A stretch of 64,000 nucleotides of DNA, from NCBI RefSeq assembly GCF_002939385.1, contig NZ_MULI01000001.1, forward strand, positions 310,001 through 374,000. The letters are read 5' to 3'. The translations under genes were made by a program, and so were the position numbers. The stretch's first letter is position 1, and the number at the start of each line of letters is the position of its first letter. The notes beneath the pieces are model-generated. The model did not search any database. It worked only from the letters and a program-made list of their open reading frames with translations, and was not told where the DNA came from. Of this stretch, positions 50,418 through 59,452 are shown in pieces. This DNA is from Streptomyces sp. MH60. GTDB taxonomy: Bacteria > Actinomycetota > Actinomycetes > Streptomycetales > Streptomycetaceae.

Positions 50418-51719
50418 GTGCATGATCGGCCAGTGACCGATGTTGAGGGAAGGCGCCCTTCCGTCTGGCGCCATCGTGACTTCCTGCTGTTGTGGGGCAG
50501 CCAGACAGTCAGCGAGATGGGGTCGCAGATCACCGTTCTCGCACTGCCGTTGGTCGCCGTCGTACTCTTGGACGCCTCCGCGTTCCAGGTCGGCCTGCTG
50601 GCGGCCGCGGAGACGAGTGCGTATCTGCTGGTGGCGCTGCCCGCCGGGGCCATCGTGGACCGGGTGCCCAAGCGCCGGCTGATGATCGGGTGCGACCTCG
50701 CGCTGTTCCTGGTGATCGGCTCGGTGCCGCTGGCCCATGCCTTCGGGAAGCTGACCCTCGCCCAGCTCTTCGCCGTCGCGCTCGTTTCCAGCGTGTTCGC
50801 GGTGTTCTTCTCGGTGGCCTACCAGAGCTACCTGCCGGTGCTGCTCGACCGTGACCAACTCCTGGACGGCAACAGCAAACTCGCGGCCTCCCGGTCGGTC
50901 GCGCAGATCGCCGGGCCCAGTATGGGCGGGGGACTGGTGACGCTGATCGGAGCCGCTGGGGCGATGGCTGCCGACGCGATCTCCTTCGCGGCGTCGGCGG
51001 GCTCGTTGACGACGATCCGTAAGCGTGAGCCACGCCCCGCCAGGCCCGAACCTGGCCCCCGGCCCTCCCTGCGCTCGCAGATTCGCGAAGGGCTCGCCTA
51101 CGTCACCCGCGATCCCATACTGCGCAACTCCGTGGCGTTCAACGGCACAGCCAACTTCTTCGTGATCATGGTGGAGAGCCTCGGCCCGTTGTTCCTCATC
51201 CGGACGCTCCATCTGGAAGAAGGCCTGGTCGGGCTGCTGCTGGCGCTGGGAGCAGTCGGTGGAGTGGTCGGCGGCGTGACGGCCCGGTATCTGGCCCGTA
51301 AGGTCGGCTCGGCGCGGATCAGCTGGATCGCCATGACCCTGCTCTCGCTGCCCGGCCTGCTCATTCCGCTGGCCAGGCCCGGCTGGTGGGTTCTGCTGTT
51401 CGGCTTCGGCTGGATCTCGTGGACCTTCGCCTCGACCGTCGCGGGCATCTCGTTGACCAGCTACCGCCAGGCCGTCTGTCCGCCGGACATGCTCGGCAGG
51501 GTCAGTGCCGCCGCCCGCTGGATCAACTGGGGCACCCTTCCGCTGGGTGGTGTCACTGGTGGAGCCCTCGCCTCCGCCATCGGCGTGCAACGCACCCTGT
51601 GGATCGCGGTGGCCGGCGGCTGCTGTGCGGGACTGTGGCTGTTCTTCTCACCCCTGCGCGGCCTGCGTGACATCCCGCTTGGAGAGCTCGGCCCGGCACC
51701 TGCGGGCGCGACGCCGTGA
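50418..51719 (+). CDS. MFS exporter (EntS-like, MFS_3 type)
   Basis: A 433-residue, 12-segment transporter: SVWRHRDFLLLWGSQTVSEM at the start, VDRVPKRRLMIGCDLALFLV as motif A, LDGNSKLAASRSVAQIAGPS in the middle and FASTVAGISLTSYRQAVCPP later. This pattern marks the siderophore-exporter-like MFS_3 group, which exports small hydrophobic compounds. GTG 50418 has GAGGGG about nine bases upstream; GTG 50433 has none. No regulator is adjacent. Confidence 0.87.
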   Translation: MHDRPVTDVEGRRPSVWRHRDFLLLWGSQTVSEMGSQITVLALPLVAVVLLDASAFQVGLLAAAETSAYLLVALPAGAIVDRVPKRRLMIGCDLALFLVIGSVPLAHAFGKLTLAQLFAVALVSSVFAVFFSVAYQSYLPVLLDRDQLLDGNSKLAASRSVAQIAGPSMGGGLVTLIGAAGAMAADAISFAASAGSLTTIRKREPRPARPEPGPRPSLRSQIREGLAYVTRDPILRNSVAFNGTANFFVIMVESLGPLFLIRTLHLEEGLVGLLLALGAVGGVVGGVTARYLARKVGSARISWIAMTLLSLPGLLIPLARPGWWVLLFGFGWISWTFASTVAGISLTSYRQAVCPPDMLGRVSAAARWINWGTLPLGGVTGGALASAIGVQRTLWIAVAGGCCAGLWLFFSPLRGLRDIPLGELGPAPAGATP

Positions 51720-51933
51720 CAGCGAAAGCCCAGGTGTCGCCAGCCCACCGGGCCCGACCCTGACCCGTAGCCCTCAGCCGGGCGCCTGGCGTGCCCCCAC
51801 GGTAGTCGCACGGGATCTCGAACGGTCCTGCCGCCACGACCACGGGCGCCGACGCTGCCACCACTCACTTCCACAGGCAGGCCCGTCGACAAATGCCTCG
51901 ACAGCGGCGCGGTGATCGGGGACGCTTCGCGCG

Positions 51934-52440
51934 ATGACAAGAATCGACGACACCCCGCCCGCCTGGGACGACCGTACCCAGCTCACCACATTCCTCGACT
52001 ACGCACGGGCAACCGCCCGCGCCAAGTGCGACGGCGTCTCCGCGGAGAACGCGCGCAAGTCGCTTCTGCCGGGGTCGCCCCTGATGACCATGAGCGGACT
52101 GATCAACCACCTCCGCTGGGTCGAGTACTACTGGTTCCAGGTGATCTTTCTCGGCGAGGAAGACCAGGCCCCCATGACGGATGAGGATCCGGACCGCGAG
52201 ATGCGGATCGCCGTCGACTTCCCGCTGACGCAATTGCTCGACGAGTACGCCGGACAAAGCGCCCGCTACCGCGAACTGGTCGCCGAAAACGACCTGGACA
52301 AGCGGGCCGAGCGAACCATCCGCAACGGCCTCCACGTCGATCTGCGCTGGATTCTCCTCCACCTCACCGAGGAGACGGCCCGCCACAACGGCCACCTGGA
52401 CATCCTGCGCGAGATGCTCGACGGCGCGACCGGCGCCTAG
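51934..52440 (+). CDS. DinB family protein (DUF664-like)
   Basis: A 168-residue four-helix bundle: AWDDRTQLTTFLDYARATAR, SGLINHLRWVEYYWF with the first metal His, and LHLTEETARHNGHLDILREM with the HxxxH-type pair. The three His residues would bind a divalent metal in DinB/MDMPI-type enzymes, which use thiols such as mycothiol or act in stress responses. ATG 51934. It stands alone between the MFS exporter and the MpaB-like gene. Confidence 0.87.
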   Translation: MTRIDDTPPAWDDRTQLTTFLDYARATARAKCDGVSAENARKSLLPGSPLMTMSGLINHLRWVEYYWFQVIFLGEEDQAPMTDEDPDREMRIAVDFPLTQLLDEYAGQSARYRELVAENDLDKRAERTIRNGLHVDLRWILLHLTEETARHNGHLDILREMLDGATGA

Positions 52441-52606
52441 GGGGAAGGCGCACCGCACGCGTCCGGATCCCTGGATTCCAGGGCGGAAGACCAGGCGTTC
52501 CGGGGATGACGGACCGCCCGAGAGCTCGCGGAGGGAAGGTCTGCTCCACCTGCGCACCGCCGGTCCTGGGCTCTAGCGGGATACTGGAGGCAGGACGGAG
52601 GCGGCC

Positions 52607-53461
52607 ATGCTGACGGAGCTGCGCGGTCATGTGGGCAAGTCCCTGTTTGCCCGGGTGGCGGGCCCAGACGGTCCGGCCACCCGGGCTCGGATCCACGACA
52701 CTCCGGGGCCTCGCTGGTTCGAGCCCGACCGCCCCATACGCACAGTTCACGGCGACGCCTCGATGTTCATCGGCGGGATCAGTGCGCTGCTGCTGCAGTC
52801 CCTGCACCCACTCGCCATGGCGGCAGTCGCCGCCCACTCCGGCTTCCGGGGCGACCCGTGGGGCCGGTTGCAACGCACCAGCACGTTCCTCGCGGTCACC
52901 ACGTACGGCACCGCCGACGACGCCCAGCAAGCGGTCGACGGTGTCCGCGGCATTCACGAGCGCATCCGCGGCAGGACCGCCGAGGGCCTGACCTATCACG
53001 CCGCCGATCCGCACCTGCTCGGCTGGGTCCATGCGGCCGAGACGGACAGCTTCCTCCGTGCCCATCAGAGGTACGGGGCCTGTCCACTCGACGCCTCCGC
53101 ATACGACGCCTACGTAGCCGACACCGCCCGGGTCGCTGAGGCCCTGGGAGTGATCGACCCGCCTCGCGACCGCCGCGGCCTCGCCGAGCGCCTGTCCGTC
53201 TACCGGCCTGAACTTCGGGCCACCCCCGAAGCCAGGGCCGCCGCGCGCTTCCTGCTGCTGCAACCGCCGATTCCCCTCGTCGCACGGCCGTTCTACGCCG
53301 GGCTCGCGGCGAACGCTGTGGCCGTACTCCCCTCGTGGGCCCGGGACTTGCTGAAACTGCCACGCCTGCCGGTCGTCGAGGACCTGGCCGTGCGTCCTGT
53401 CGGCCGTGTACTGACAGGCGCGATCCGCTGGGCCATGACGGCGCCACCGCCAAGCAGGTGA
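52607..53461 (+). CDS. MpaB/rubber-oxygenase-like oxygenase (DUF2236)
   Basis: A 284-residue protein of the DUF2236 family: MFIGGISALLLQSLHPLAMA, HSGFRGDPWGRLQRTSTFLA, HLLGWVHAAETDSFLRAHQR and FAGLAANAVAV-like C-terminal region. The conserved His residues coordinate haem in latex-clearing protein-like members, and fungal MpaB cleaves a prenyl chain. Here it is probably a haem-dependent oxygenase on an unknown lipid or terpenoid. ATG 52607 has GGAGG seven bases upstream. A hairpin follows the gene, so it is probably monocistronic. Confidence 0.87.
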   Translation: MLTELRGHVGKSLFARVAGPDGPATRARIHDTPGPRWFEPDRPIRTVHGDASMFIGGISALLLQSLHPLAMAAVAAHSGFRGDPWGRLQRTSTFLAVTTYGTADDAQQAVDGVRGIHERIRGRTAEGLTYHAADPHLLGWVHAAETDSFLRAHQRYGACPLDASAYDAYVADTARVAEALGVIDPPRDRRGLAERLSVYRPELRATPEARAAARFLLLQPPIPLVARPFYAGLAANAVAVLPSWARDLLKLPRLPVVEDLAVRPVGRVLTGAIRWAMTAPPPSR

Positions 53462-53488
53462 CGAGTCCCGACCCTCTGCCGGTCACCA

Positions 53489-53515
53489 CCCCTGCCGTGG
53501 CGGTGCGGGCAGGGG
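53489..53515 (+). terminator. Terminator of the MpaB-like gene
   Basis: CCCCTGCC (53489-53496) and GGCAGGGG (53508-53515), an 8-bp stem with an 11-nt loop, 28 bp after the stop codon. Confidence 0.6.
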
Positions 53516-53605
53516 ACTGGGAGGCGGTGGGCGACGAGATGCCGGGCGGCCCCGTTCGTGGCCGGGGGCAGAGGGAGTGCGGCAGGGCACGTGTCTGCTG
53601 CACTT

Positions 53606-53812
53606 CCTGGCGCAGCCGTGGCCATCGGGCCGCCCCTCGACCACGCGACCGGCCTGCATCCCAGCCTCACCACCGTGCCGCTGTGCGGGGTCGACCCCAG
53701 CCAGGTCGTACTCGCCACGCGCACCGGCGACCGCAGCCGTCTGATCACCGCCTTCCCGTGCCGAGACTCTGCTCACCGGAGCCCCCAGGCTGGGCCGGTA
53801 CAAACGACCTGA
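53606..53812 (+). pseudogene. C-terminal fragment of a LysR-family regulator
   Basis: The frame reads GAAVAIGPPLDHATGLHPSL, TTVPLCGVDPSQVVLATRTG and DRSRLITAFP before TGA 53812. This matches the end of a LysR co-inducer domain (GxGVALLP..., then VPLxxPxxxRxVxLAxRxGxRSxLVxAF). The winged helix and first lobe are absent. Confidence 0.5.
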
Positions 53813-54141
53813 TCAGTAGCGGCTCCGTCCGCGTACACGAGTGATCGTGCCCGTGCCTGATCTGCCGCCACGCCCTGACGAGAGGCTCTGGGGGCACGGT
53901 ATGCGCGAGCATGCTCTGCCCACAATCGTGGAAGTGCGCCATGCGCCGCTGACGGGCGACTCGGCAGCCGAGGAAGACGCATTTCTGGGGCGGGCGACTG
54001 TTCGACGACCTGGAGCCTCGGACCGCCGGCCGCCGGCCGCCGGGCGGGAGCGGCGATAGGCGGATGACACAGGCCAACTCGCAGTCGGACTGTGAGCTGA
54101 GGCAGGTGCTGCACCGGAATGCGGGAACCACGCGCGGATCG
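53813..54141. other. Intergenic region, no gene recognised
   Basis: About 330 bp following the LysR fragment. A short open frame at 53841-54059 (MIVPVPDLPP start) has no family resemblance and no clear ribosome site. Confidence 0.4.
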
Positions 54142-54954
54142 TCACTCCTCGAACGGCGTGGCGAACAGCATGTCCTCGACCGTGGGAACTGCGAAATCGG
54201 GGAGGTGACGGCGGCCGACCTCGGCGAAGGGGTGCATCACCACCGACATCGGATTCATGCGACAGATCGAGAGGATGGTGTGGACGGCGTTCTGCTTGAA
54301 ATCCTCCCTGGGGAAGGCGGTGAGTATGTCCTCCAGGGCGTCGGCCGGTATTTGCTGAAGACCTTGCCCGGCGAAATCGACTGCGGAGCCGACGGAGACC
54401 ATGGCGATCTCCGGCCTTTTCCGGCTCGCTATGCTGCTGCTGGTATGCAGGGCGATGGCGTCCCAGACGACTGCAACCCGGTCCTCTGGCACACCCTGTT
54501 TCCTGAGGAACCTCTGCGCGGCGTCCGCACCCCCGACTTCGAAGCGTTCGCCCGGTACCTGGTATGTCTCCAGCAACCCGAGGTCATGCAGGACCGCAGC
54601 GACGAAGGCCAGCTCCCGGTCGTAGCGGATACCTCGGCGCTCGAAGAGCACAGCACTGTAGAGGTACGTCCGCATGACGTGGTTGAAAAGGGTCACGGAG
54701 GACGCGTTTCGTGCGAATCTCACGGTTTCCCGTGTCAGTTCGGTGTTGGGGATACGAATTCCCGCGACCGATGCCGGCAGCGCGTTCTCCCGGGAAAGCG
54801 ACCCACTGTCGCCCTCTACCGCAACGGCGGGGGGAGTGGAGATCGCGGTGGCGAGAAGGGACGCCGCGCCGACAGCGGCAATTCCCGTGCTGCTTCGTAG
54901 CACTGACCGCCGAGTGACGTCGCTTGCGGCATCGTGATCGCCTTTTTCAGACAT
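54142..54954 (-). CDS. Tat-exported HD-domain protein
   Basis: A 270-residue protein with a twin-arginine leader (TRRSVLRSSTGIAAVGAASL, cleavage near AVAVEG about residue 48) and an HD phosphohydrolase-type domain. The first metal His lies near 92 (LFNHVMRTYLYSAVLFERRG), and the HD pair is at 123-124 (AAVLHDLGLLETY), followed by a C-terminal ALHTSSSIASRKRPEIAMVS. Close relatives are annotated as cyanamide-hydratase-like, intracellular proteins; export by Tat would be unusual and would deliver a metal-loaded enzyme. ATG 54954 follows AGAAGG at ten bases. Confidence 0.82.
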   Translation of the reverse strand: MSEKGDHDAASDVTRRSVLRSSTGIAAVGAASLLATAISTPPAVAVEGDSGSLSRENALPASVAGIRIPNTELTRETVRFARNASSVTLFNHVMRTYLYSAVLFERRGIRYDRELAFVAAVLHDLGLLETYQVPGERFEVGGADAAQRFLRKQGVPEDRVAVVWDAIALHTSSSIASRKRPEIAMVSVGSAVDFAGQGLQQIPADALEDILTAFPREDFKQNAVHTILSICRMNPMSVVMHPFAEVGRRHLPDFAVPTVEDMLFATPFEE

Positions 54955-55379
54955 GTTGCGTTGCCTTCTCTTCAGTGGTGCGGACATGAAGAGCCTATGG
55001 AGGGCATGGGGGATTTCGACAGTGGGGCGAGTGACAACGACCGCCTGGTTAGTGCCAGATGACTCCGGGGCAACTTCCTGTCCTCGGCCATCTGCTGGGC
55101 GGGGAAGGCGTCGACCTGCACGGCTTGGTTTATGGCGTCGGTCTTGGGCGGGCCGGTGAGTCGCCTGGGGATGGCCACGGCTTGGACTGCCGTGGCGATG
55201 AGGGTGACGGTGAACCGTTGGTTCTCGGTCCGTACGGCGTGGAGGTGGTCCGTCTGACGGGGCAGGCCTCTCAGCCTCCACGAGCAGACGGCCGGAGAGA
55301 GGGTCGTCCACGACGGCTGTTGCACGGCAGGGTGTCCGGCCGCTGGTCAGGGGGATGTGTCGGCAGGTCGCGCAGATGG
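54955..55379. other. Intergenic region, no gene recognised
   Basis: 425 bp between the HD-domain gene start and the alpha/beta hydrolase stop. Long open frames cross it but give only Arg/Pro-rich translation. Both genes point left, so this contains the HD gene promoter, which I could not pick out. Confidence 0.45.
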
Positions 55380-56156
55380 TCAGGCTGCTGGTGCGAAGGC
55401 CGTGATGGCGTCGACGAGGTCGGCCGGAGCTTCCAGCGGGATCAGGTGACCGGTGGTCGGTATCACCGTGAACTCGATCTGGGGGAGGTAGGGCACAAGG
55501 TTGTCGCGGAGCACGTCGACGGGTTCGACCTGGTCGTTCTCTCCGGCGACGACGAGGGCGGGGACGCTGATCATGCGGGTGTGCTCGGTGATGTCCTCCG
55601 CGATACCGTGGAGCGGCCATTCGGTGCTGGCGGCGTCGGCGCCGGCTCGCGAATCGGTCGCGATCTGTGCCTTGATCGACGCGGGCAGCTCGGTCGCGGT
55701 GAGGATGTGGTCCCGTGCCCCGGCTACGGACTCGTCGGAGTCGTAGGCGTGGGAAAGGGCTTCCTGGTACTCGGGAGTGATGTGTGCCGCGGGCTTCGCC
55801 GGGCCGGAGCCGACGAGGACGATGCCGCGCAGGCCGGCGGGCCGGGCCGCCGCGACCAGTTGCGCGACCTTGCCCCCCATCGAATGCCCGACGAGGACGT
55901 AGTCGGTGACGCCCGCGTCGGCGAGTACGGCGAGCGTGTCGTCGGCGAGCTGACGGAGCGCGCAGGGGCCGGGTAGACCGCTGGACCGGCTCCACCCTCG
56001 GAAGTCGATCGTGAGCACGTCACGCCTCGGAAGGCGGTCGACCACGAGGTCCCACGTGCGGGCGGAACCGCCCCAGTAGTGCAGGAACACCAGGGTGGGT
56101 CCGGTCCCCGGCTGATGGTCATAAGCGGGCAGCAGCATCGGCTGCGTTGCGGTCAT
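55380..56156 (-). CDS. Alpha/beta hydrolase
   Basis: A 258-residue cytosolic hydrolase with the full triad region: oxyanion FLHYWGGSARTWDLV, nucleophile elbow VGHSMGGKVAQLV (Ser near 96), acid in VVAGENDQVEPVDV and His in IPTTGHLIPLEAPADLVD. Similar proteins include haloperoxidase-like and lactonase-like hydrolases. ATG 56156 follows GAGGAGAG. It diverges from an AraC regulator 112 bp away, a recurring pairing in which the regulator controls the hydrolase. Confidence 0.88.
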   Translation of the reverse strand: MTATQPMLLPAYDHQPGTGPTLVFLHYWGGSARTWDLVVDRLPRRDVLTIDFRGWSRSSGLPGPCALRQLADDTLAVLADAGVTDYVLVGHSMGGKVAQLVAAARPAGLRGIVLVGSGPAKPAAHITPEYQEALSHAYDSDESVAGARDHILTATELPASIKAQIATDSRAGADAASTEWPLHGIAEDITEHTRMISVPALVVAGENDQVEPVDVLRDNLVPYLPQIEFTVIPTTGHLIPLEAPADLVDAITAFAPAA

Positions 56157-56267
56157 CGTGGCTCTCCTCGTCACTGTTCTGGGCGATTTTCCTTGGTGTT
56201 CATTGAAGCTCCCGGACCGAGGCGGGGCATCGGTGCGACTGGTCTTCTGATAGTGGAAACTGGACAG

Positions 56268-57095
56268 GTGACCGTGATCCGTCAGATGGCGTACCAGCCC
56301 GCAGAGCGCCGTGCCGACACGGTCGAGGCGATGACGTTCGGCCGCCTTCGCGAGCTGAACGACGGCGGCACGCAGCGTGCCGACTTCCATGTCCTCGCCG
56401 TCGTCGATGCCGGGCACGGCTCCGTCACGGTGGACTTCCTCCGGCACCCGCTCAAGGAGCGGTCCGCGGTGTGGATCCCGCCCGGCGCGGTGCACCGATG
56501 GGATGACATCGCAGACGTGACGGGACACCTCGTGCTGTTCGTGCCGACTGCTCCGGTCACCCACGCCACCCGTGAACTCGTCGCGTCCCCGGACCTGGCC
56601 GCGCAATGGAGCATTCCTGACGCCGACTGGCCGTTCGTGGACGCCGCACGCGACCACCTCCTCCTTGAGGCTTCCGCCCCACCGGGGGACATCTCGGGGG
56701 AGCTGCCCGGCATCCTGCTTTCCGCGCTGATCGCCCGTCTCCGGCCACCGCACGCCCGAGTACGGATCTCGCATCCGGTGTTCCGTCTGTTCCGATCCAG
56801 CGTCGAAGCGCACTTCCGGGAACACCACGACGCCGGCTATTACGCCCGTGCGCTGGGATACGCGCCCCGCACCCTGTCGCGAGCGGTGCAGCAGGTCAGT
56901 GGCCGCACGGCAAAGGGGTACATCGTCGACCGGATCGTCCTGGAAGCCAAACGGCTCCTCGCGCACGACCGCCTCACCGCGGCCCGCTGCGCCAACGTGC
57001 TCGGCTTCTCCGACGCGTCCAACTTCTCTGTGTTCTTCCGGAAGGCGACAGGCATGAGTCCAGGCGCGTGGCAGGCGACGCCGGCCGTCAAATGA
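56268..57095 (+). CDS. AraC-family transcriptional regulator
   Basis: A 275-residue AraC protein. The N-terminal cupin-like sensor (FHVLAVVDAGHGSVTVDFLR, AVWIPPGAVHRWDD) and the C-terminal double helix-turn-helix (AGYYARALGYAPRTLSRAVQ, ARCANVLGFSDASNFSVFFR, then KATGMSPGAW) are complete. Three in-frame GTG codons (56253, 56268, 56274) compete as the start; 56268 is a compromise, with a GGACAG stretch just before it. Divergent from the alpha/beta hydrolase, its probable target. Confidence 0.85.
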   Translation: MTVIRQMAYQPAERRADTVEAMTFGRLRELNDGGTQRADFHVLAVVDAGHGSVTVDFLRHPLKERSAVWIPPGAVHRWDDIADVTGHLVLFVPTAPVTHATRELVASPDLAAQWSIPDADWPFVDAARDHLLLEASAPPGDISGELPGILLSALIARLRPPHARVRISHPVFRLFRSSVEAHFREHHDAGYYARALGYAPRTLSRAVQQVSGRTAKGYIVDRIVLEAKRLLAHDRLTAARCANVLGFSDASNFSVFFRKATGMSPGAWQATPAVK

Positions 57096-57439
57096 GTAGG
57101 TGCACTGATGAACCGACGGCGACGAGCGGCCCCTGCCGAGGGGGCCTGCTTCTTAGAGGTTGGTTTCGCCTGGGCTGTCCCGTGCTTCGGCAGCATCCCG
57201 GGTGAGGGCATGCTGTCTTCGGGAGGGGCGGGGCGTCGGCCGCGGTGGGCGCGGGCGTCAGCCGGCAGCGGGCGCGCCCCTGGTTCGACAGCGGATCGGG
57301 CGGCTTCTTCGCCGCTGCCGTCGACAAGGCGGTGGCTGCTGCCGGGGCTCCCGGGTACGGCCGTAGCCGCCATGAGGGTGCGTCTCCATGCGATGCGATG
57401 CGATGCGATTCGAGGCGGTGGCGATCGGCTGGCTGGGCC
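57096..57439. other. Intergenic region with a pentanucleotide repeat, no gene recognised
   Basis: 344 bp between the AraC and GntR stop codons. Translation on both strands is Arg/Ser/Pro-rich with no family match. It holds four tandem ATGCG units at 57388-57407. Confidence 0.5.
57388..57407. repeat. Four tandem ATGCG units
   Basis: Exact (ATGCG)x4 followed by ATT, in non-coding sequence 33 bp from the GntR stop codon. Confidence 0.85.
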
Positions 57440-58153
57440 TCACTCCCAGACGACCACGCTGCGCCGTACGGGCACTGTCGCAGGGCCGGAGGCGAAGAGT
57501 TCCGGGGAGTGGCTGCGGATGCGCTCGATGTCGTCGAAGACGGCGCGAAGGTGATCGCGCATGCGGCTGCGGGCCCCGGGAATGTCGCCGGCGGTGATCG
57601 CGGCGAAGATCTCGTGATGCTGGTCGGCGAAGACGGTGGGGGACTCGTGGCCGTGCAGGCCGAGCCGGCGGGCCCGGTCGAGGTGGCCCTTGGCGGCGGC
57701 GACGGTGGCCCAGGCATTGCCGTGACCGCTCAGCCGCATCAGATCGCGGTGGAAGGTCTCGTCCAGCGCGAAGAACTCCTCGCGGTCGAGACCGGTGCGA
57801 CGCTGGCACTCCAGGTTGTTCCGCAGTTCCTCGACCGTCTCGGCGTCGAGCTGCTCGGGAAGGTCCTCCAGGGAGGCGAGTTCCACCGCTTCGCGCAGGA
57901 ACTGTGCGTCGGCGACCTGGGCGGCGTCGACGCGCGAGACGAACGACCCGATCTTCGGGAAGACCTGTACGAGTCCCTCCTGGGCGAGGAGGATCAGGCT
58001 CTCCCGCACGGGCGTGCGACTGACGCCCAGTGAGGCGGCCAGTTCGTTCTCCGACAGGGCGGCGCCCGGGGCGAGTTCCAGGGTCAGGACCATCTGGCGC
58101 AGCTTGAGGTAGATGTCGCGCCGACTGGTCCGCCGCCCGTTCGATTGAGCCAT
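57440..58153 (-). CDS. GntR-family (FadR/FCD) regulator of the hexonate operon
   Basis: A 237-residue FCD-type GntR protein. Winged helix: LAPGAALSENELAASLGVSR then TPVRESLILLAQEGLV. FCD domain: ASLEDLPEQLDAETVEELRN, FHRDLMRLSGHGNAWATVAA, and DQHHEIFAAITAGDIPGARS, with the His/Asp residues that bind a metal and a carboxylate ligand. FCD members often sense sugar acids, matching the neighbouring operon. ATG 58153 has AGGA seven bases upstream. A perfect CTTGTATACAAG operator lies in the 90-bp gap to the divergent ManD gene. Confidence 0.92.
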   Translation of the reverse strand: MAQSNGRRTSRRDIYLKLRQMVLTLELAPGAALSENELAASLGVSRTPVRESLILLAQEGLVQVFPKIGSFVSRVDAAQVADAQFLREAVELASLEDLPEQLDAETVEELRNNLECQRRTGLDREEFFALDETFHRDLMRLSGHGNAWATVAAAKGHLDRARRLGLHGHESPTVFADQHHEIFAAITAGDIPGARSRMRDHLRAVFDDIERIRSHSPELFASGPATVPVRRSVVVWE

Positions 58154-58205
58154 GCGCACATCCTACGTACTGGACGAAGAGTCTTGCTCCCCTGCGCGAC
58201 AGATG

Positions 58206-58217
58206 CTTGTATACAAG
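58206..58217. promoter_or_regulatory. GntR operator
   Basis: CTTGTATACAAG, a perfect 12-bp palindrome containing TTGTATACAA, the FadR/UxuR-like GntR consensus (TNGTNNNACNA). It lies 27 bp before the ManD start and overlaps the likely -10 of a rightward promoter (TTGCTC at about 58183, then TGTATA). Confidence 0.8.
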
Positions 58218-58243
58218 TACTGCACGACAGGATGGAGCTGTAA

Positions 58244-59452
58244 GTGAGCAAGATCGAGCGGGCCGAGGTGCTCGTCTCCTCTCCCGGTCGCACGTTCGTC
58301 ACGCTGCGCATCACCACCACCGACGGAGTCACCGGACTCGGAGACGCCACGCTCAACGGGAGGGAGCTGGCCGTCGCCAGTTACCTCCGGGACCACGTGG
58401 CCCCGCTGCTCATCGGCCGCGACCCCGCCCGCATCGAGGACATGTGGCAGTACCTCTACAAGGGCGCCTACTGGCGCCGCGGCCCGGTGACGATGACCGC
58501 GGTCTCGGCCGTCGACACCGCGCTGTGGGACATCAAGGGCAAAGTCGCGGGCCTGCCCGTGTACCAGCTCCTCGGCGGCCGTTCCCGCGACGGCGTGTTG
58601 GTCTACTCGCACGCCAGCGGCACCGACGTGCCCTCCCTCCTCGACGACGTCGAACGCCACCTGGAACTGGGCTACCGGGCGGTGCGGGCCCAGGCCGCGG
58701 TTCCCGACGTCGGCGGCACGTACGGGGTGCGCAAGGGCAGGATCTACGAGCCGGCCGCGACCGACCTGCCCGAGGAGCAGCCCTGGGACACCGACGCCTA
58801 CCTCGGCTTCGCGCCGGGCTACCTGGAGGCGGTCCGGGAGCGGTTCGGGTTCGGCTTCCACCTGCTGCACGACGTGCACCACCGGCTGACGCCGATGGAG
58901 GCCGCCCGCTTCGGCCGAAGCGTCGAGAGCTGCCGGCTGTTCTGGATGGAGGACCCGACCCCGGCGGAGAACCAGGAGGCGTTCCGGCTCATCCGCGAAC
59001 ACACCACCACACCGATCGCGGTCGGCGAGGTGCTGAACTCCATCTGGGACGTGCAGCACCTCATCACCGGGCAGCTCATCGACTACGTACGCACCACCGT
59101 CGCGCACGCGGGCGGCATCACCCACCTGCGGCGGATCTTCGACCTGGCGGCGCTGTACCACATCCGCACCGGCTCGCACGGCGCCACCGATCTCTCACCC
59201 GTCAGCATGGCCGCCGCCGTGCACCTCGACGTCACCGTGCCGAATTTCGGCATCCAGGAGTACATGGGTCACGCGGAGGAGACCTCCGAGGTGTTCCGCT
59301 CCGGCGTCACCTTCGCCGACGGGTACCTCAATCCCTCCGACGAGCCCGGCCTCGGCGTGGAGTACGACGACAGGGCCGCCGAGCGCTTCCCTTACCAACG
59401 TCGCTATCTCCCCGTGGCGCGCCGTCTCGACGGTTCGGTGCACGACTGGTGA
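58244..59452 (+). CDS. D-mannonate dehydratase family (ManD/RspA)
   Basis: A 402-residue enolase-superfamily enzyme. Metal ligands are at D210, E236 and E262 ([28 protein letters not shown]). Catalytic residues of the ManD subgroup are also present: R148 and Y160 ([14 protein letters not shown]), H212, R283 ([11 protein letters not shown]) and H312 ([13 protein letters not shown]), with the C-terminal Trp (HDW). The spacing matches characterised ManD enzymes almost residue for residue. It removes water from D-mannonate to give 2-keto-3-deoxy-D-gluconate. GTG 58244 is close behind the GntR operator. It overlaps the next gene by four bases. Confidence 0.93.
   Translation: MSKIERAEVLVSSPGRTFVTLRITTTDGVTGLGDATLNGRELAVASYLRDHVAPLLIGRDPARIEDMWQYLYKGAYWRRGPVTMTAVSAVDTALWDIKGKVAGLPVYQLLGGRSRDGVLVYSHASGTDVPSLLDDVERHLELGYRAVRAQAAVPDVGGTYGVRKGRIYEPAATDLPEEQPWDTDAYLGFAPGYLEAVRERFGFGFHLLHDVHHRLTPMEAARFGRSVESCRLFWMEDPTPAENQEAFRLIREHTTTPIAVGEVLNSIWDVQHLITGQLIDYVRTTVAHAGGITHLRRIFDLAALYHIRTGSHGATDLSPVSMAAAVHLDVTVPNFGIQEYMGHAEETSEVFRSGVTFADGYLNPSDEPGLGVEYDDRAAERFPYQRRYLPVARRLDGSVHDW

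Noticed and set aside
52469..52483. CCCTGG/CCAGGG mini-hairpin after the DinB gene as a terminator
   Set aside because: Six-base stem with a 3-nt loop and no supporting context; too weak to call.
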